DNA from: Enoplolaimus lenunculus
Taxonomy: Eukaryota > Nematoda > Enoplea > Enoplida > Thoracostomopsidae
DNA: 64,000 nt
NCBI GenBank assembly: GCA_030248215.1
Contig: JASANG010000709.1
Coordinates: 1 to 64,000 of the forward strand
Reading direction: 5' to 3'
A program made the position numbers and the translations under genes. Below the pieces are notes generated by a model. The model saw only the letters and a program-made list of their open reading frames with translations. It made no database searches and was not told the origin of the DNA. Below, one piece after another: positions 12,749 through 23,500 of this stretch (positions are counted from its first letter, which is position 1; each line of letters starts with the position of its first letter).

Positions 12749-13168
12749 GGCCAATGTAACGAACACGGGCGGAACAGTATTATAAGCATATTCCTAAGCC
12801 TAAGCCTAAAACCTAAGCCTAAGCGTAAGAATAAGCATATTCTTATGCATACACTGCAAAGAATGGTGAGTCAAATTGACTCTCCCCGAAATAGGCTTTT
12901 CCGGACTCACAAATTGAGTCAAAATTCGACTCAGCCAGAGTCAAATTTGACTCACTGAGCGACTCATTATGTCGAATTCGACTCCGGCGGAGTCAAATTT
13001 TGACCCAGTTTGTGTAGTCCTGGAAAAGCCTATTTCGGAGAGAGTCAATTTGACTCACCATTTTTTGCAGTGTAAGCTTAAGCCAAACAAAAAAATTGGT
13101 CTAAAGCTTAAGCTTACTTTATTCCAGTACCACAGAAAAACGTTCCGCCCCTGATGTTTACATGGGCC
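12749..13168. mobile_element. A-family MITE interrupted by a palindromic C-family MITE
   Basis: The left part runs from GGCCAATGTAACGAACACGG through CCTAAGCC repeats to 12851. The right part, from 13073, ends CCCCTGATGTTTACATGGGCC. The insert at 12852-13072 is flanked by TA on both sides. Confidence 0.92.
12852..13072. mobile_element. C-family palindromic MITE, copy 2 (nested)
   Basis: A near-complete palindrome with ends CACTGCAAAGAATGGTGAG and CTCACCATTTTTTGCAGTG in a TA target. The inside is a series of GAGTCAAATTTGACTC-type short palindromes. Tc1/mariner-like target use. Confidence 0.92.
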
Positions 13169-13756
13169 GACACGAAAAATAAAATTTTGACCCGGTATAC
13201 CCGCGGGTAAAGAATTTCAAAGCACGGGTAAAAATTTGTGATTCTTTAACCGCCTAAATTTTTCATCAAAAACGGCAAACAGCGGTTTAAAATAAATAGC
13301 TAGTATCCCTCACAAATAAAGCATGCTTTTAAGATTATGGTTCTGCCTTAATTAGACCCATGAACGCGGGAATACTTTTCATTTACATTTCAACTAAAAT
13401 TTTTGGAGTACAGCTTATCGTATAGCAGTTGGAGACATTCTTCGCTGTTCCTATAAAAATAATGTTTTTTGGCTTGAAACAATATGTTAACAAGTTTCCT
13501 GAAAATGAAATCTTAAGACAAATTGCGACGAAACCATAAAGAGATGTGCAATTTACGATCTTAACTACAATGATTTGGTACAGACGATAACTTTTTGATT
13601 CATGGATCTTGATTACCTATCGGCAAACAACCTAGGTTTACCGGTGATAGATGTAATTGGCAATATTATCCGGAGTCACATTTTTTACAGAACGATTTGT
13701 TTTCAAACTTATTAATTAATAGTTTTTGCAACATAAATCGAGTGACCACCATCTAC

Positions 13757-13964
13757 ATAGCAAAAAATGGTGAGTCAAATTGACTCTCTCCGAAATAGGC
13801 TCTACGGGACACACAAATTGAGTCAAAATTCGACTCCGGAAGAGTCAAATTCGATTCACTGGGTCGCATGTTTGACTCTGGCGGAGTCGAATTTGACTCA
13901 GTTTGTGTAGACCCGTAGAGCCTATTTCGGAGAGAGTCAATTTGACTTACCATTTTTTGCAGTG
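13757..13964. mobile_element. C-family palindromic MITE, copy 3
   Basis: Same structure as the 12852 copy, with a left end missing its first bases (AGCAAAAAATGGTGAG) and a right end TTTTTTGCAGTG followed by TA. The long minus-strand open frame over it is a by-product of the palindrome. Confidence 0.9.
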
Positions 13965-14355
13965 TATACACTGTAAAATAACACAATTGTATTGAACACA
14001 GAAGAAAAAATAAGGGCGGTTTAAGGCGGGTTGAAGGTAAAGGATTTTTGCGGCGGTATACCACCCGGTAAAAAATAAAATTTTCGCGGGTAAAGCGCAG
14101 CGTGGATACCATAGGGTTCAACAAAACTATATTACATTCGAAACGCTTTGACGAATTTGCTGATGCGAACATAGTTTATAAAATATAGCGTAAATGTATG
14201 CAGCTGAAGGTATAGATCGCGGGGACGTCAATAAATCTGCGTGCTCTCTGCACTAGCAATTCCTGGTTGCGATTCTAATATTAATACTTAAGTGGTGCAA
14301 ATTTTAAGACTATATTATCCTGTTTTCGTCGCAGTGCTTGTTGTTGTTATTGTTG

Positions 14356-14393
<38 letters not shown>

Positions 14394-15729
14394 GTTGTTG
14401 TTCATGTTATTGAAATAAAAATAAGTTTCTACTTATTTTCAACAGCGTCTATTAATTACACTCAATGAAAAAATATCGTGGTTTTTACGCATTTGCAACA
14501 ATAAATGTAAAAGTAAAATGACAAATTGACAAGCATAAGAAAGCGTAAACATCCCAAAGACACTTAAGTTTAAACCACTTTACAAATCCAAGGGGAGCCA
14601 CCCAGGTGACGCCCTACACCATTAATCAAAGCCAAAAATTTTGTATTAAGATTTAGTACCAAATTATGTTTGGCTCCCGTTCACCGTACGCCCCTCCGTT
14701 GTAAATTTTTGAATCCACTCGACGGAACCGTTGCGTTCAACGCTGCTTCGCTTGTTTAGAAAAATCCGCCGTATGCGCATTAAAGAGTGTATTAAAAACA
14801 GCTGAAGAAATAACAGATTTTTCTAGCGAAATGAATATTATTTTATAGTTTAATTTTTTTCCACTTGTTCGTTTGCGTATAAACATAACTAGTAATCCGT
14901 AGTTGCATACTTATGCAACTCTCTTAAAATATACCGTGGACCCGGGTATCCATCATCCGCAGAGGAAAATACGCGTCCCAAAATGATGCCTGCTTAAGAC
15001 GATATACAAATTACATACATGTTAAAATGTACGCATAAAGCAAACAGGCTTTGTGTTACAGAATAACAACGCAAATAAAAACAAAACAATCTTTGATTTC
15101 CAGGATTTTTCACTTGCAAGTTTGAAGCAAATTTGCATAGGGATATACAAATCTGCTGGAACGCTGTCCAAAATGCATACGTTGTCTCATTGTTGATAGT
15201 CTAAAATTGCGAAGTGTAAAGTACGTTCGATGGTTTGTTTCTAATTCTGTTACGTTAAACGTAACCAAATTCGCCACATGAAGAAAGTTTAGGTTTTTAA
15301 ATCGTAGTCGAGTATGAACAGATGCTTGGAAAAAACTCGTATATATTCAAATAAAATGAACTTGTTACAATATCAACTAATTGACGTTTCTGCATGGATG
15401 TTACACGTGTCAATCGCATTTACGTTTGCGCTCCGGATTAAGTTAACAATTAGGTACACATTTAGATAAAGGGTTAGGCTTTGAGCGTAGATAAAAGCAT
15501 TCTTCTAATCCTAAACGGTAATATTGAAATTTCTAACGTTCGATGCTAAAAAAGGTTTTGCAAACACCGGACCGAATGCCAATGATTAAGGCAAAGGCAA
15601 GGCAAGGTGTGGTTTAGATATACCAAATATAAAAGAAACCGCCATGCCGGAGTAGGCAGGGGTGAGGCCTTTCTTCTAGACTTCTTTCTAAAATAACAAT
15701 ATCCACAAAAGTTGCAAAATACTGGGTCT
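13965..15729. other. Gene-free interval with a microsatellite and a hAT-like fragment
   Basis: 14023-14125 holds the CCCGCGGGTAAA-type repeat. 14338-14402 is a (TTA/TTG)n microsatellite. 14584-14720 is a G-family hAT-like remnant ending TTTGAATCCACTCGACGG. The rest is AT-rich without recognised genes. Confidence 0.6.
14338..14402. repeat. (TTA/TTG)n microsatellite
   Basis: About 21 trinucleotide units with GTT blocks flanking a central ATT run. Confidence 0.95.
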
Positions 15730-15840
15730 GGCCAATGTTACTTAAGCCTAAGCCTAAGCAAAAAAATGTAATCTAGAATCTAAAGCAACTCTTTTATAGA
15801 CTCACCAGAAACCTGAACGCCCGTTAAAGTAACGTGGGCC
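15730..15840. mobile_element. Short A-family MITE
   Basis: 111 bp, GGCCAATGTTAC to GTAACGTGGGCC, with one CCTAAGCCTAAGC tract and the family's ACCTGAACGCCCGTTAAAGT subterminal block. Confidence 0.9.
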
Positions 15841-16425
15841 CTGTATAACTGATTCCATCCTTAAAATGAATTAAACTTCGCGCACAGTGCGATTTTTTTT
15901 AATATTTGTGTTAATGTAGCTGTATTAAAAGAACACAACAGGGTGTGAGGGCTCCCCAAATGTAATTGTGAAGATCCTCAAAATCAGTGCGAACGGCCGC
16001 GTTCTTTTCAAAGTTTCGTATATTTTTTGGCCGATTCTGGTTGGCGAGGATGCGTTCTGATTCCGCAATTGTACACTTTTAAAGCGCAGTTTTAGCAAAT
16101 TTTTTGGTATTTTAACATTGATTAATTGCGCAAAACATAGCAAAAAAAATTTGAATTTCTAATTTAACATCAACACTAATTTTTCCGAAATGGTATTCAC
16201 AGAAATTACAAACGTTGATTCACACCGTAAGAGGGAAGTAAAATTACTTATATAAAATAGGCTTTTCAAATTTTTCGCCATGGTAAAACGATTCCTGGTG
16301 TGCGCCGCAATGTGAGTTTCCGGGAGAGGGCACGTGATCTTCACGTCCCCCTCTGCTTTTTGGGTGTATTCTTGCAAGCTTTTAACTAAATGGTATAACA
16401 TTTTACTTACCCGTCGCAATTTTAA

Positions 16426-16563
16426 GCCAATGTATGAGAACAGGGCCGTAACAGTAGTAGGTAACCCTAAGCCTTACCCAAAGCCAAAAATAAGTCCTAT
16501 ACTTAAGCTTACTCTGTTACAGTTGTGCAGAAAAACACTGCGCCCCTGATCATTACATGGGCC
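16426..16563. mobile_element. A-family MITE
   Basis: GCCAATGTATGAGAACAGGG at the left, CCCCTGATCATTACATGGGC at the right. The TTAGGC array is degraded. Further degraded pieces continue near 16910-17040. Confidence 0.85.
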
Positions 16564-17213
16564 AAATTTGATATAGTTTTTTTCCGGTTCAAAACGCTCA
16601 TGACATTATCAACTGTGAATATGTATTTACCACACAAGACCTGCGTTTAATATTTACCGTTCTAATTTTGGTAATTGACCAGTCCATATGACTGCGTCAA
16701 TCCATTTACCGCCTTTCAAACCAAATGATATTGAGCAAATATAACCAACCCATATTTTGCTGTCACATTTAACCTTCTGGTCATTTCGAAAGTAATATCG
16801 AAAGCATAATTGTGAAAACTTAATAATGTAATGCTACCAAATTTTTGACAGTTATTTATTCGTTGTAGACACTAGAAAAACAAATGATATTACGAGCCGT
16901 AGGACGGCTAATGATAAGCTTTACGGCGGGGGCACAACAGTGACCTTAGCATATCTGAAGCCAATGTGTAAGCATCAGTGTAAGTCGAAAGTGAAGCTTA
17001 AGCATAATCCTAAGCCTATGGAAAAACTATAGCATATTTAATATCTAAACCTGCTTAATAGCAGTGCTAAAAATGTTTCAAATTTCATATATCACGGTTC
17101 AGAGGATTTTTAGGCACAAGGCATATCAACAAACGATGATGGATGCTACACAAACATATTGAAATTATTGATATAAATTTTGAAGTTTGTAAATGAAGAA
17201 ACAAGTACTTGTC

Positions 17214-17357
17214 AGGCCCGTGAACCAGAGGGGCTTAGCGCTCCTAGAAGAACTCTCACAGAAACATTTAAACCTCGCTGTATTACAATCTCAAATCCTT
17301 GAATGCCTCTCCTGAAAAATTTTAGCCGCTCTCCTTAGCTGGCTGAGCTGGCTACAG
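17214..17357 (+). repeat. H-family repeat, copy 1
   Basis: Begins GGCCCGTGAACCAGAGGGG, ends GAGCTGGCTACAGG. Shares the CCTGAAAAATTTTAG block with copies at 30317-30482, 30615-30762, 31612-31776 and 63558-63719. The class is unresolved. Confidence 0.75.
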
Positions 17358-17537
17358 GTCAGATTCTGTTTTTAGATATTCCAATAAATCTCAGAAATTT
17401 TTGTATGTATAAATAGTGCGAACTTAGGGAAAATTTTACTGAAGCTACTCACATCTGTGAAGCTGAAACTAGGTTTAAGTATTGATTGGCATCGTAACTT
17501 TTTTTGTATGCCTCGGATACGGCAAATCTTACTGGGA

Positions 17538-17847
17538 CGGTCCATGTTACTTTGTGGGGGCGTATAGTTTTCACCGGAGTTTAATATAGCAAGCTTAAGC
17601 TTTACACCAATTTTTTTGCTTAATGATAGGCTTATGCATGCACCTAGTTTTAATTTTAGGTTAATCTTAACACTGAGGCTTAGGCTTAGGAATATGATTA
17701 CACCACTAAGCCCATGTATGCATCGAATCTGTAAAACAGTAGCATAAGCATATTCCTAAGCCGAAACCTGAAACCTAAGAACAAGTCTAAATCTTACGCT
17801 TAGGTCTATTGCACTCCCGCTGGAAAAAGGTTCGCCCCTGATGTCGC
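17538..17847. mobile_element. Two adjoining A-family MITE copies
   Basis: 17538-17716 reads in the TTAGGC orientation, and 17711-17847 in the CCTAAG orientation, meeting at AAGCCCATGTATGC. This is either independent insertions or a compound element. Confidence 0.75.
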
Positions 17848-19466
17848 TTGAATAAACTAATTGTATTATATTTCATATTCGGAACAGCAAAATGTCAAAA
17901 ATTGTACTTCAATTCGCACTGGTAATTTCTGTTTTGCGTTACTATTTGGCCACTTAATGCATATTAACCTTTGCGCTGTGCAAATACGCATTAATAGCTA
18001 TTTCAGTGGCATAATTTTACTGCTACTTTTTCAGGCAATAGTTTCAATAAACCCAGGTTCACTTAAGCATAGGTTTTAATAGCAAAAACAAACTCAACCA
18101 ATTCTGATCGACAAGGTGAAAATTGTGTAGCCAGACGGTGCCAGGTAGACATTAGCGTTATAAAAAGTTTGTCGTTCAGAAACATATCGTATGATACTCG
18201 CAGACAATAGGCAGAATAGCATATGATATTGCAGTGCAACTGGTGATTGTCACATCAGGATAGCAGACAACTGAATTTTTTTAATTTTGACAGCGAATTA
18301 ACGTGCAGATAAAAGGTTGCCCGATATTGCAATATAAATACAAAACGTGTTCCAGGATGTCCCAGTTATAACGTACACCCTGCTTTAGGCTATTTTGCTC
18401 GGTTTTACGAGTACCGGAAGTTGTGAAAGTACCGAGAATAACACTACGTTCTGCATGTTAAAATTTTGAGCCTTCGACAAACTTAACATGTGAGCCATAC
18501 TCATTGTGAAAATCTTGGCCACCAAGCAAAAAACTTTGACTAAAACGTGCTGGTTGTAAAAGGTTTTCTTGCCGTCCGCAAGCCATCTAGTGTTGCAATT
18601 TGCACAAACGTTTACTGATTGTACGACTATTAGACGCACTATCTTGCACGAGTTGCAATAACAAAAAATGCACCATTTTACTGTATTAATAGGAACTATT
18701 AATATATAACGCAGATATAAGTTTTTATTCATTGCATACGTTATGGCAGTCAGATAAATATCAACGAAATGTTTATGATAAAATCCATGATCTGGAACCC
18801 TCAAACTACAGTGTAAGATGTACACACCAAGACTCCTACTTTCTTAAATTTTCAAGACATAAATGTCTTATATTCCGGCAATAGCCTTAAACAGCTCACA
18901 AATTTGTTTGTTAAATGGTTAAAACATTAATGTCTTTTATATATATATTTATATAAATATATATATTTATATATATATAAATATATATATATTCAAAAAA
19001 TTACTATTGCCAATTTATAAGACACTAATTTCTTAAATAGTTGCCGTTCATTCAGGAATTAATTTTCTGATTATTATGTATGTAAAAAGAATTGCTCCGT
19101 TTATATTCTTAAAAGAGTATATAAATAATCGAATTTCAAAAATATTTCGGATTGAGCTGAGGCTACCCAGCGTAAAGCGTTCTAAGACGTTATTCTTGAA
19201 ACAATTACTTAAATTCATAGCTAGCATTATGTTGTAACTCTGAACAAAATTTTGAAGTTTGACCTGATTTTCGATTCAAAGCATTATTGTTTCTTTTGCT
19301 CTAAAATCAGCATTCGAAAATGAGATTTCAAATAGTTGACTACGTGTAATTTAGTAACTAGCTTACAAAAAAGTGGCAATTGAACCTAAAAGACTCAATC
19401 TCTGTTCAAACAACACTGCTTTATATTAATGTTTAACTAGGGCTATTATATATTCATAACTCTGTG
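17848..19466. other. Gene-free interval with AT-rich palindromes
   Basis: 18826-18900 and onward resembles 55115-55330 (CAAGACATAAATGTCT), an interspersed repeat. 18936-18993 is (AT)n-rich and self-complementary. The 146-codon minus-strand frame at 18385-18825 has no recognised domain and is not called. Confidence 0.55.
18936..18993. repeat. AT-rich palindromic microsatellite
   Basis: TATATATTTATATAAATATA repeated and mirrored; able to form a hairpin. Confidence 0.9.
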
Positions 19467-19915
19467 TACTGTAGTGACCCGAATAAGAGGGGGGATTGAT
19501 ATTTATTTGGCCTCTCCAGAGGATACCCCCTGTTATTCGGTTACGGACTGTTATTTATTTCCATCCCGCGCTTCGGCACCCTTCATTACTGATATATTCG
19601 GAATTGCAACTGTCCGTTGAATTGAACGTTGTTTGTCTTGTGTCAACAGCTTGAGCGATAATACAAGGTTATTCTTAGTAATGTATATTCAAAATTTAAG
19701 TACACTTTAAAGTTTCAAACTCAAATTATTTGGTCCTGGAGTCATAAATGCGCTACAATTAGGAATAATTGACATTTATGAACTCTAATTAAGGTTTAGG
19801 GACTTTATCCGCTTACGAACTCTTATTAGGGATACGGTCTCCTATTGATTGGGACTCAAAATAAGGACCCCTCTTATTACCCCCTCTTATTCGGGTCAGT
19901 ACAGTGACTCGTATC
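19467..19915. mobile_element. E-family MITE, copy 2 (full length)
   Basis: About 449 bp with ends TACTGTAGTGACCCGAATAA and TTATTCGGGTCAGTACAGT. Inside are the family's GTTACGGACTGTTATTTAT and GGAGTCATAAATGCGCTACA blocks. No transposase. Confidence 0.9.
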
Positions 19916-19987
19916 GTCAATTTTACATACGTTTAATACTAGCTTATGAACCAGTGAATCAAAATTTATAAGTTTTTGCATGTTTGA

Positions 19988-20171
19988 GCCATTGTACAAA
20001 GCCCGGTCGTAATAGTACTATGAGCATATTCCCAATCCGAAGCCTAAGCCAAAGCGTAAAATTGAGCCTACATCTAAGCCTAAGCCTAAGCTAAAAAATT
20101 AGTATAAACCTTAAGTGTACACTATTGCAGTCCCGCAAAAAAACGTTCCGCGCCTGATATTGAAATGGTCC
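19988..20171. mobile_element. A-family MITE just past the chitin synthase stop
   Basis: GCCATTGTACAAAGCCCGGT at one end, CGCCTGATATTGAAATGGTC at the other, CCTAAGCC array inside. It lies 100 bases downstream of the stop, so it may sit in or just past the 3' UTR. Confidence 0.82.
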
Positions 20172-20270
20172 GTGTTTAAATATAATCATGTGTATATGAT
20201 TGAATTGTTTCTACACGTGTAACTTTCTAAGCAAAATTCGAGGGCACACAATATATTACAGCAAATACAG

Positions 20271-20562
20271 CTAAAACCGAGACTCTTGTCCAACATCGTT
20301 CCCCCTATCAAAACTACCGTCATTATCATAATGATCGGTGTCCCCCTCGTGCGGTAACAGCCGACTGGGTGAATTATCTCGACCCTGAAAATTCGCACTC
20401 GACGCCCCAGAAAACTTCATCGGTGCTCCTGTTGTGCTGTTCGCAATCAGTTTTCGCAGAGGCATAACACCACGATTTTGTTGTCGATGAAGCTTACAAT
20501 CTGACGTTCGAGGAGCTGCGTCTCGATCGACTGAACCATAATCAACGTCCGCCCAGGAATCC
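20271..20562 (-). CDS. CHS: Chitin synthase exon 27 (terminal) with stop codon
   Basis: Encodes the last 96 residues, DSWADVDYGSVDRDAAPRTS to GNDVGQESRF, then TAG at 20271-20273. It is acidic and disordered. The acceptor is TTTTTAG. The open frame continues upstream into the intron, so the exon start rests on the acceptor and phase. No AATAAA was seen within ~100 bases past the stop, and a TTAGGC-bearing MITE occupies 19988-20171. Confidence 0.83.
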
Positions 20563-23500
20563 CTAAAAAGCTGTGGGATCAATTTGATTATTCCATGCCA
20601 GGATGCAGCAAAGATTTTATTTCGAGAAGCATATATTCCCCGTAACGATTTGAGATATAGCGAAATTGGACAATCAACAGAAAACAGTAAGTTAGTTGAG
20701 CACTCTGTACTTTCAGCCACATATGAAATTAAGGATTGTTTTAGGCTTAGGCTTAAAGAAAATCTTTCCCCAAACCTAAGATTAAGGGTTGCGCTATACT
20801 CATGCGATGCCGCCGCTGTATGTTGCTAACAAAAACATAGGCAAAATTGGTTTAATGGCATGAGACAATTCTTTATAAACCAATTTTAGCGTGCCGCACG
20901 CCGGCGTGAGGAAGCGCATGGTGTCATCCGGTGGCGCTCGGTAAGTACAGCGCTACGGGAAGCTGTTACCAGAGCCTGTCGGCAGCAATAAGCCAGTTGG
21001 TGATGTAATAAACACAAATGTTAAAAAAGTTCCAATCACTCTGAACTCCTTTGTTGCTGTAAGAACAGCTTTTATACCACCGAAGACTACTTAGCTAATA
21101 GGCTTAAAATCAAGCAACATACTTTTAAATGTACATTATTAGCAATAGATAGCTATATTTAATGTAAATATACATAGCTAGTCGAACATGTCATTTTGAC
21201 ATTGTCAAATTCGATAAATTCTGACAAGGAGTGGTTCCCCAAAATCTAACCGTTCGAGATCCGCAGTCCTCGTTCCGTCTCCTGACCATTGTCTACGCTA
21301 GAAACTCACCTGTAATGACTACTATCGCCTTCGGCCGTTTTCAGGCGATGCTCCGACGAAGCGTCCAAGGTTTGATCACTAGGAGCAATATGAATTTCAG
21401 ATGCATTTATGCGAGATGTCGGCGGCAATGATTGGTTCAGATTATGTTGAATATGACGTCGATTGTTGGTGTTTTGAATTTCGTCGCTGTCACTAATGTT
21501 TCCTAAAGTTTGAACTTAGTAAATTAAGGGTTATTGACACTTGATTAATTGTAGCTTAGATTAACTCTATTGTAAAGTTTTACGGTTAAGCCAAGAATTA
21601 GGTTATGCTATGTAAACAGAATTTTGAATGATTTTTGTCTAATGAAGTGTGCTGTGAAAGGTTAAAATCTTTCAATTTCCCAGTATTTGGTGTCGTTAAG
21701 AAAGATAATTAGATTGATTCGTAGCGTCGTAATCAAGCATGCAAATGGCAAAAAATGCCGCTAATTTTTGGATAAAAGGGTCAACACCGCAGTAGTAAGT
21801 GGACAAATTTGAAATTCAATTTCCAACTGCCCCGGTTTTTGAAAACAGAATTTGAAAATTGACATTTTTATTTTATACCCGCTGGGCGCATAACAGTGGA
21901 TAATGCATTAATTGCGTATCGGTAGACGTTACCTTAAACGTGCACCACCAATGAAATTATCGGTATATATCCACTAAGGTGTTATTTAGAAAAAAGCATA
22001 AAAAACCTGTTGCAAAAACCTTTTAATGAAATACCCAAAACTGTTCGGCTTACCTCTATCATCAGCCTCGAATCCTATTGGCTGTTCGTCGCCTTTATCC
22101 TGAAAAATTTTATCCAATCGCCGCCGAGACGGACCACGTTGATTTCGGCCACCTCCGCCGGTATTTCCTTCGCTGTCTGAAACCACCGTGTTGACAGGTT
22201 CGTTTGTTGCACCAATACGCCGCCCACCATTGGCAATCAAGTGTTGCCCGTTCACCTTGTCCAAGGTGCCGTACAGTTTGTCTCGGCGGCTGCGAATCTA
22301 AAATTAAAAAACGCATAGGTAATATGAGAAAATAGGTAGGCGCGTTGCCGCGTAGCCATGATATTATTTCGCAACGGTATAATCTCATGTATTGAAGATT
22401 AATTTTTGATCTCAACAATGCAGCCGGTTACTCAGTTAGCTTTGAGTCACGCTTGGTACCCTAGAGACGCAATATGGTACACTTTTGAACAAAAGGTAAC
22501 TCCATCCTGCATAAGCTATTACACTAGGAAATTACACAGATGTAATAGCGTTCTACAGAAAAAATTTGAATAAATACTACCGGTGCCAGATCCTACCGGA
22601 AGGTCATCCAGGTCATGCCTCCGCAGCAGGAAACAAAACCAAAATTTTGATTTAAGAATCAGCACTAAAATTGCATTTGGTCCTTCGCTCGTTTCGCTTG
22701 TGAGTTTTTTTAATCTATCAGTAATAGAATAATTTTCAGCATCAGAAATTTTTACATCCGCCACTGAATTCTAGGACCATATTCTCAAAATGTATACTGC
22801 ATCTGTCACCAGTTGGCGATAGGTTTTCAAACTGACGAACTTTTGGTATTTCTGATCTGACAATTGTCGCAGAAATAAAACAAATTAAATGCCAAAAATT
22901 GTATTGAATTTTAAACCGCCCCGTTCATTGGTTCAAAACACAATAACACTTATCACCGCTGGCGACAAATGTTACACATATTTGAGGGTTACTATCCCTG
23001 CACTCAGGTTTTACCGCTCGTATTGTTTCTTGTCGCGTCATCGTTCGACGGCTAAGTCGTGGACGTAGTCCACTAGCGACTCTCGACAGTCCACCTCCAC
23101 CACCGCCGCCAGGAACACTGTCTCGATCGCCATCGCCGCCGTCGCCGTCGCCATCGTCGCGTAGATTAAAAAATCGTTTACGGAACGCAGCGTCCAGCGT
23201 TTCTGTGCGATGTACGCCAGATTGTGCGTTACGCCGCGAATGTTCCAACGATTTAACTACACGACGACGGCTAATAGCGACGTCTGCCGCGTACTGAGCA
23301 GCGCCAGACGCGTCACCACCGTCTCCATAGCGGCTGCCATAAAGACCGCCGCCATGACCGCCGTTGCTGCTTTCGTCGTCGATCCCTGAAATATTCTTGC
23401 AGTGAACTAATAACAAGGCAATAAGCTGTAGTTTTATAAACATATTTCTACAGCAACTTACACTCTCTAAAAAGTTATGCTTAAATTATAGCTTAACTAA

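Noticed and set aside
13753-14172. 139-codon minus-strand open frame
   Set aside because: It overlaps the palindromic C-family MITE and the CCCGCGGGTAAA repeat; the frame follows from repeat composition.
18385-18825. 146-codon minus-strand open frame
   Set aside because: No domain, no splice context and no homology recognised; a chance frame in AT-rich DNA is as likely.
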